A stretch of DNA of 38,337 nucleotides, from the NCBI GenBank assembly GCA_002212985.1, contig NBMY01000131.1:1-38337 (forward strand). The letters run 5' to 3'. The translations under genes and the position numbers were made by a program. Numbering within the stretch: position 1 is the stretch's first letter; each line of letters starts with the position of its first letter. The notes under the pieces were generated by a model. It was not told where the DNA came from, searched no databases, and saw nothing but the letters and a program-made list of their open reading frames with translations. Shown piece by piece: positions 33,068-38,337 of the stretch. The DNA comes from Sphingobacteriales bacterium TSM_CSS (GTDB lineage: Bacteria > Bacteroidota > Bacteroidia > Chitinophagales > UBA2359).

Positions 33068-36000
33068 TTAGTGTTGAATAACCAATTTAGCGTTTGCTAA
33101 ACGTATGCCGTCTGCCACAAGGCGGATGAAATACACCCCATTGGGCAGGTGGTGGGTGGGTATGCTGAGTTGGTACTCGCCATAAGGAACAGGTATTTGC
33201 TGTACTGATGTTCCTTGGGTATTATACAGGTACAGGGTGGCTTGTTTTTCTGCAACAAAGGGCGGTATGCTGATGCTTACCTGTTCTTTGGCGGGGTTTG
33301 GCTGCACCCATAGGCGGTTGGCGGTTTTAAGGTCTATGAGGGGTACTTGCGGGTAGGGGATGGGGGTAGTTTTTTCACTACCGGTGGGTACCAACCATTC
33401 AAACGGCTCGCCCGTTAGCAGGTTTAGTAGTGCTTGGGCAGCAGGGGCTTGGGTGCTGTAGGCATCGGCTATACTGTGCAGGGTTTGGTATTGCGCTTCG
33501 CTCAACTCAAAACCTTCGGTAGCCGACAGGCGTTGCAGGTTGATTTGTTGTACGGTTTTACAATCCTGCTCATCGGGCGTATCGGCGGGCAGACTGTTTA
33601 GGAGGGTTTGGGCATCGTCAATATTGCCATATCGGGCTTTCTGACCGATTAAACTGCGCAGGGCAAAAGGGGTGTTTTCGGCAAGGAGAAAGCTGTACAT
33701 ACCTGTTGTGTCGTTGTCGTTTTGGAACCGGGTAAAGAGTTCGTTGAACAGGGCTTCCTTTTTTTGCACTTCTGTACCTATGCGCATGTCTAACCGGTCG
33801 CGGTCCGAAATTTTGAAGTAGTACTTAATGGCATAGAGCATTTGATAAACGGTGGGGCTTACGTGTTGGTAGGCGGTATTCATCATATCATTGCTGAGGG
33901 GGGCGTTAGCCAGCAGGATATTGGCTTTTCGGGTGGGGCTGAGCAGGGCGTTTTCGGCTGCTTCGGCAAGCACTTGGTCGGTAAGGTAGGGGCTGGCATC
34001 TAAGTATTTTTGGTAGGTTTCTAATGCTTCGGGGCTACTGTAAAGGTCTGATAAGAGTTCTTCTTTATTGCCGCCGTCTTTTTGGGTTTCCAAAGCAGCA
34101 ATGATTAGTTTAAGGCTATCATAACACTCGCGGGTTTTACACTCTTCGTCGGGCGGCAGTATGCCCGGAAAACCATCGCCGTTTAGGTCGAGGCAAGTAT
34201 TGTAAGGAAGTCCTTCTGGCCAAGATATTTCTATTGCATTGTAGTTATAGGCAGTTGGGCAACCGGGGAATGGTGGGGTTTCACCGGCAAAGCAGTGAGG
34301 TACGAGGCGGTTGTTGGCATTGAGAGTAAAATTAGAGGGGTCGATATGGTAGTAGTAAAAGAACGGGTTGGTAGTGCCGGTGGTGGTAATTCGGGCGGTG
34401 GGGTTGTTTAGGGTAAAGAAGTTGAAGTAGGGGAGGAATTGCCCCAAGAAAGGGTCCCACTGTCCTTGGTTGGGCAGGGTTCCGTTGTTGTCGAGTTGCA
34501 CATCGGCATTGAGGGTATTGAAATCGTTGTTTTGGAAGTGTAAGCCACTATTATTGCTGTTGGCATAAACAGCAGTGCCGTTGTTTTGGAAGGTGTTGCA
34601 GTCTATCAGGTTGTTTCCGGGTGTTAAAAGGCTGGTGAAGAAGGCGGCCACGCTTGCAGTACCATTGATAAAGGTGTTGTTGGTAATTGAGTACCCGCAG
34701 TTGCCCGATAAGGTGATATGCTGTGCGTTTATGGCGGTTACTGAGAAGGTATTACCTCGGGCAATCAGTTCTCTGGTCTGGAAGTTTTGAATTCCGAGTC
34801 GGCAGTTGGTAAAAACGTTGTCGGATATGATTGCATTGCCAAGCCCTTCGTTGGTAGCCTGTAGGATAATGCCTTTTATCACGTTGTTAAAATGGCAATT
34901 GTTTATGACTTGCAGCCTTTCGGCATCGTAAGTGGTTAGGGCAATGGAGTTGTTGTAGATTGCGGGGTTCCCATTGCTGAAAGTACAGTTATTGATAATT
35001 ATACCATTACAATCCCAGATGGTAATGCCTTCAAAAGCTATGGTATGATCAGTGTTGGCAGAAATGGTGCAATTGCGGAAATGGCTGAAATTAAAAGGTT
35101 TGTACTGCATCATTTCTACTGCCTTCCGGTTGTTTAAGAAACTGCTATTTTCTGCATATACTATGCCCCCGTAGTAGGTGGGATAATAACCGCCTCGTCT
35201 TTGGGTGGATATAGCGGTACGGCCGTTTTCTATACGGGCCTGGTTTTTGAGGATTACCATGCCCGGGTCATCGGTGTTTAGGGTAGCGGCTTCGTAGTCG
35301 GTAGCATCGAGGTTGGCAGGGTCAGCACCTGTGAGAAAAAGTAATTGGTGTTCTCTGTCGGTATTGCCCCAAACTTCAACGCCGCCATGTCTGTCGCCGC
35401 AGCCATTAGTCAGTAGCCCATTGTCGCTGCCGGGGTTGCCATCGCCTTCAATTACCAATTTTGCGCCTCTTTGAACAATCACTCTTTTGTTTTCAGCCAA
35501 ATTGAGCTTACCCTTCAATGTAAGCATTGCGCCGGGCAAAATTTCAATATCCATACTGCTGTTGGTAACAGAGCCTGCTTCCCATGTGGTATTTTGGTCT
35601 ATTGTCCATGTATTGTTGTCTATTGGTTGTAGGGGCGATTCCCAAATACCTCGCCCAAAGGTGCCTATGTGCAGGAGTTGCTTGCAGTAGTCTATTTCTA
35701 TACCCATAACCACACAAACCGGCAGCCCATTGTTGTAACATTCCCAAACTTGTGTTTGTGGGTTATAGCGGTACACGCCTACATCGGTAGCGGCATACAT
35801 AACGTCGTTTGAGCCTATGTGATAGACCAATTTGTTTACCGGCAGCCCGGGCAGTCCGGCGCTAAAATCACTCCAAGTAACTCCTCCATCGGCAGAGTGC
35901 CCTACCCGATAGCCATTGAACCCGCCAAATGCAATCCACACTTTTTGTGGGTTGGTAGGGTGAATGATGATGTCGGTTATGCTGTTATTCTGTGTCTGTC

Positions 36001-38122
36001 CGCCTATATTTGAACCCGGCAGGGTAGATACGTCAGTAAAAGTTGAACCATTGTTAACAGACTTGAATAATTTATTTGCATCTCCTGGCCATTTAGCAGC
36101 TACAAAAATGATATTAGGGTTGGAGGGGGCTACGCCCAATGCGTTGACATTGGTAAAGTCTGAAAAACTAGCAAAGTCATAGGTTGTAGCGATAGAAAGT
36201 GGGGTTGTTCCAATTTTATAAAACTTATTACCTTTTGCATAATACAAAACATCGGGATTGAGGGGGTCTTGTAGCATTTTGGGGTCAAGATAATCAAAAT
36301 TCGAAATGCCTGCAGGTGGTGAAATGGAACCAGCAGCAAAACTATTTCCCCCGTTGATTGATTTCTTCAAAGTTGCATTAACCCTTGTAAAAATCACTTG
36401 GGGGTTTTTCCAACTAATAATGGTTTGTCCGCCATCTCCACCCATAGCTGAGGTTGTTGGGTTAGAACATAGAGAAGCTACCAAACAGACATAACTACCA
36501 TTGTTATACTTAAAAAAGCTGTTGTCTTGAGTACCGCCGGCTACCAACCCGGGTTGTAAGGAGGAGTTGGCAATGTCGTAAAATTGAGTTATATTAAGGC
36601 TGCTTCCGTTCGGGTTGTCTTCGCCGTTTAAGTTTAGAAACTCAGTACCGCCATTGGTACTAAAACTTACGCCGCCGTCGTTGCCCATCAATAAATTTAC
36701 ATTGTTTGGTCCGGTACCGGCATCATAAATTTGTAAATCGCGTACATCGCAATGCCATGAGGTTGTACCGGTTCCTATGACTGTGCTGGTGTTTATCAAT
36801 GAAGAAAAGTTTGCACCTTCATTATCAGAACGATAAAATGCCCTTTTTCCAAAGTACATTATGTTATTGTCGGTAGGATGCACTTTGAAAACTTGTAAGA
36901 ATTCAGATATCGTTATGATTACAGTAGAAGTACCCTCAGTAAAAGTACTGATAGTACTTTGCCAAACCCATGTACCGGTAACCGCATCTTTTACTGCTTT
37001 ACTGATATAGGTTGAGCCGAGGACCTGCTGATAAAGTGCATAAATATAATCTTCGTTGGTTGCTGGGTTGTGGAACACCTCTACCAAAATTTGCTGTGCA
37101 TTGTTGCCTGTGGTGGCAGCAATGGGGGTTGGGGTTATATCGGTATAAGTGGCTGTATTGGCGGCAGGATTTAAAACCAGCAAAAACAACGACACTTGGT
37201 AAGGATAATTTACATTGTGCGCTCTGGTGGATAAGACAATATGATTGGGGTCGTTTGGCAAAAATTCCATGTCAATAAAAGATATGTTTTTATATGCCGG
37301 CGACACTGATGGGTTATCACTTTCAAATGTTGGCGGTATGCCTGTTATTTCTACCCAGTTATCGCCTCTGTCGGGGCTTTTCCAGAGTTTTTGCCGGGTC
37401 AGCGCCCATATCGTATTGGCATTGTTGGGGTCGCGCATCAGTTTTACGCTCACATCGCCATAAAAGGAAGACCACCCCAGACTTTGCTCCCAAGTACTGC
37501 CACCGTCGCAGGTTTTTAAGATACCTACTCCATAGTGCGTATCTACCTGTGAGGTAAGTCCGGAGGCTATAAAAATTTCTTCCGGGCAGGCGGTGTTGTC
37601 ATCTAATACTAAAATAGAGCTCACCCCTAAGCCCGGCATACGGATATTGTCGGTAAGGCAGTTCCACGTGTTGCCGCCATTGGTGGTTTTCCACAGTCCA
37701 CTACAGTTGGTGCCTGCATAAATAGTTTGTGGGGTAGTGCATGGGGGCGTAGAGCAGGGGGGAGCATATACGCTTACCACAATGCCCCTTGCCTGTATAT
37801 TGGGGCATAACTGGGCGGTAAGGGGTTGCCAGTTGCCATTTTCGGTACAGATGGGTTCGTTTGACCAATCTTGCATGGCTCTTTTGGCTTCCCATATATT
37901 ACCGTCGTTACCCACTCTGTTTGACCAAAAATGGTGCCAGCGGGCATAACGTTTGGCAAAACGCTCGGCAGACGGTTTGTTTTGAAGGTAGTTTTCAGCC
38001 ATATTACACAAAGCAAAAAATGAAGTATCGGCAGCAGCCATTCGGAATAATAAGCCATGGGCTTCATCGTCCATTTCATCGGGCGAAGGCGTTTGCGCCA
38101 GCAATATATTTACCCCCCCCAT
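33068..38122 (-). CDS. Giant T9SS protein: Asp-box propeller, beta-helix, sorting domain; leader out of frame
   Basis: A 1684-residue frame. About 120-830: Asp-box/BNR repeats of sortilin or sialidase type (TTNGGNTW, CDGGSTWEQ, SPDRGDNW, SADGGVTWSD) ending in TFGRGIWE. About 860-1300: right-handed parallel beta-helix with Asn ladders (FRNCTISANTDH, INNCTFSNGN, ISDNVFTNC). A possible calcium loop DLNGDGFPGILPPDEE follows, then about 250 helical residues, then a T9SS type A sorting domain (VQPNPAKEQVSI, LPNGVYFIRLV, KLVIQ). In this frame the only start is the ATG at 38122, giving MGGVNILLAQ without a usable signal peptide. The signal peptide lies upstream in another frame (38113-38196), separated by the G8 tract. 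As assembled, export would fail. Carbohydrate binding is inferred from the folds only. Confidence 0.85.
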   Translation of the reverse strand: MGGVNILLAQTPSPDEMDDEAHGLLFRMAAADTSFFALCNMAENYLQNKPSAERFAKRYARWHHFWSNRVGNDGNIWEAKRAMQDWSNEPICTENGNWQPLTAQLCPNIQARGIVVSVYAPPCSTPPCTTPQTIYAGTNCSGLWKTTNGGNTWNCLTDNIRMPGLGVSSILVLDDNTACPEEIFIASGLTSQVDTHYGVGILKTCDGGSTWEQSLGWSSFYGDVSVKLMRDPNNANTIWALTRQKLWKSPDRGDNWVEITGIPPTFESDNPSVSPAYKNISFIDMEFLPNDPNHIVLSTRAHNVNYPYQVSLFLLVLNPAANTATYTDITPTPIAATTGNNAQQILVEVFHNPATNEDYIYALYQQVLGSTYISKAVKDAVTGTWVWQSTISTFTEGTSTVIITISEFLQVFKVHPTDNNIMYFGKRAFYRSDNEGANFSSLINTSTVIGTGTTSWHCDVRDLQIYDAGTGPNNVNLLMGNDGGVSFSTNGGTEFLNLNGEDNPNGSSLNITQFYDIANSSLQPGLVAGGTQDNSFFKYNNGSYVCLVASLCSNPTTSAMGGDGGQTIISWKNPQVIFTRVNATLKKSINGGNSFAAGSISPPAGISNFDYLDPKMLQDPLNPDVLYYAKGNKFYKIGTTPLSIATTYDFASFSDFTNVNALGVAPSNPNIIFVAAKWPGDANKLFKSVNNGSTFTDVSTLPGSNIGGQTQNNSITDIIIHPTNPQKVWIAFGGFNGYRVGHSADGGVTWSDFSAGLPGLPVNKLVYHIGSNDVMYAATDVGVYRYNPQTQVWECYNNGLPVCVVMGIEIDYCKQLLHIGTFGRGIWESPLQPIDNNTWTIDQNTTWEAGSVTNSSMDIEILPGAMLTLKGKLNLAENKRVIVQRGAKLVIEGDGNPGSDNGLLTNGCGDRHGGVEVWGNTDREHQLLFLTGADPANLDATDYEAATLNTDDPGMVILKNQARIENGRTAISTQRRGGYYPTYYGGIVYAENSSFLNNRKAVEMMQYKPFNFSHFRNCTISANTDHTIAFEGITIWDCNGIIINNCTFSNGNPAIYNNSIALTTYDAERLQVINNCHFNNVIKGIILQATNEGLGNAIISDNVFTNCRLGIQNFQTRELIARGNTFSVTAINAQHITLSGNCGYSITNNTFINGTASVAAFFTSLLTPGNNLIDCNTFQNNGTAVYANSNNSGLHFQNNDFNTLNADVQLDNNGTLPNQGQWDPFLGQFLPYFNFFTLNNPTARITTTGTTNPFFYYYHIDPSNFTLNANNRLVPHCFAGETPPFPGCPTAYNYNAIEISWPEGLPYNTCLDLNGDGFPGILPPDEECKTRECYDSLKLIIAALETQKDGGNKEELLSDLYSSPEALETYQKYLDASPYLTDQVLAEAAENALLSPTRKANILLANAPLSNDMMNTAYQHVSPTVYQMLYAIKYYFKISDRDRLDMRIGTEVQKKEALFNELFTRFQNDNDTTGMYSFLLAENTPFALRSLIGQKARYGNIDDAQTLLNSLPADTPDEQDCKTVQQINLQRLSATEGFELSEAQYQTLHSIADAYSTQAPAAQALLNLLTGEPFEWLVPTGSEKTTPIPYPQVPLIDLKTANRLWVQPNPAKEQVSISIPPFVAEKQATLYLYNTQGTSVQQIPVPYGEYQLSIPTHHLPNGVYFIRLVADGIRLANAKLVIQH
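38113..38120 (-). repeat. G8 homopolymer inside the signal peptide
   Basis: Eight G on the minus strand at the junction between the leader frame and the body frame. Nine G would read through from the ATG at 38196 into the giant protein; eight gives a TAA at once. It may be a slippage switch or a base-count error. Confidence 0.8.
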
Positions 38123-38196
38123 ATGAAAAATAAACTAATACATAGCGGCGCAAATAAGGCGCGCAAACTTACTGGGTTTAATCTGCTTTTGTTCAT
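38121..38196 (-). other. Out-of-frame 5' end of the giant T9SS gene (signal peptide)
   Basis: From the ATG at 38196 the frame encodes a basic n-region (MNKSRLNPVSLR) and a hydrophobic core (ALFAPLCISLFFIWGG), then stops at TAA right after the G8 tract. With one added G the peptide continues GVNILLAQ|TPSPDE, a standard signal-peptide cleavage region. The complete gene would then be 33068-38196, about 1709 residues. Confidence 0.75.
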
Positions 38197-38255
38197 AATG
38201 GTATAATTTTATAGGTTTAAAAATAAAACGGATATTTTGGGGTTTCCGTTGCCTG

Positions 38256-38285
38256 TAAAGCTAACAATTTTTTACATATTGACAA
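38256..38285 (-). promoter_or_regulatory. Possible promoter of the giant T9SS gene
   Basis: TTG at 38285-38283, a 19-base spacer and TAGCTTTA at 38263-38256 (one mismatch to TAnnTTTG), about 60 bases before the ATG at 38196. It supports the upstream ATG as the true start. Confidence 0.4.
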
Positions 38286-38337
38286 CATGGATGCCAGTCA
38301 TTAAAAAAGAAAGGGAAGCAAAATATTTTTAATTTTG

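Overview
The window looks like chromosomal DNA of a member of the Bacteroidota. Three kinds of evidence support this: secreted proteins ending in type IX secretion (T9SS) sorting domains, families largely restricted to the phylum (BT_3928, DUF6702, the HU-CCDC81/SPOR protein, DUF4874/DUF4832), and promoter motifs of the Bacteroidota type (TAnnTTTG at -7) in front of many genes. Moderate GC and family mix suggest a Chitinophagia- or Saprospiria-like lineage, but the sequence alone does not settle this. I saw no rRNA, tRNA, CRISPR array, prophage or intact insertion sequence.

Layout. 1-3260: a secreted DUF4874/DUF4832 protein running off the left edge, a DUF1003 membrane protein, and a truncated, frameshifted second copy of the first gene. 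3690-10897 (all minus strand): MFS permease, tricorn-like protease, small lipoprotein, BT_3928-type DoxX/thioredoxin-like protein and TerC-family membrane protein. 11033-13500 (plus): a membrane/TPR-like protein and two tandem paralogous secreted proteins with DxNxDG loops. 13490-18921: a DUF6702 protein, a large SF1 helicase fused to a Vsr/MTES_1575-like nuclease (possible stand-alone defence or repair enzyme), and a NodB polysaccharide deacetylase. 19339-23527 (plus): an envelope cluster made of an outer-membrane beta-barrel, an HU-like/SPOR protein and an OmpA-domain protein. 23561-25939: DinB-like protein, HemJ, App1-like phosphatase. 26046-30764: TamB. 30765-38196: a T9SS region with a broken 3' gene remnant, a propeller-type T9SS protein and a giant Asp-box/beta-helix T9SS protein.

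The most notable signal is at the start of the giant T9SS protein. A complete signal peptide lies upstream but is out of frame because of a run of eight G residues; one more G would join it exactly to the mature protein. This is either a sequencing error in a homopolymer or a phase-variable switch for secretion. Other points of interest are the helicase-nuclease fusion, the tandem DxNxDG paralogs, the recent partial duplication around the DUF1003 gene, the T9SS tail remnant, and a near-perfect 21-bp inverted repeat between the two large T9SS genes.

Several start sites were moved downstream of the longest open frame because the longer versions begin at TTG or GTG and the internal ATG is followed by a signal peptide or a conserved domain.
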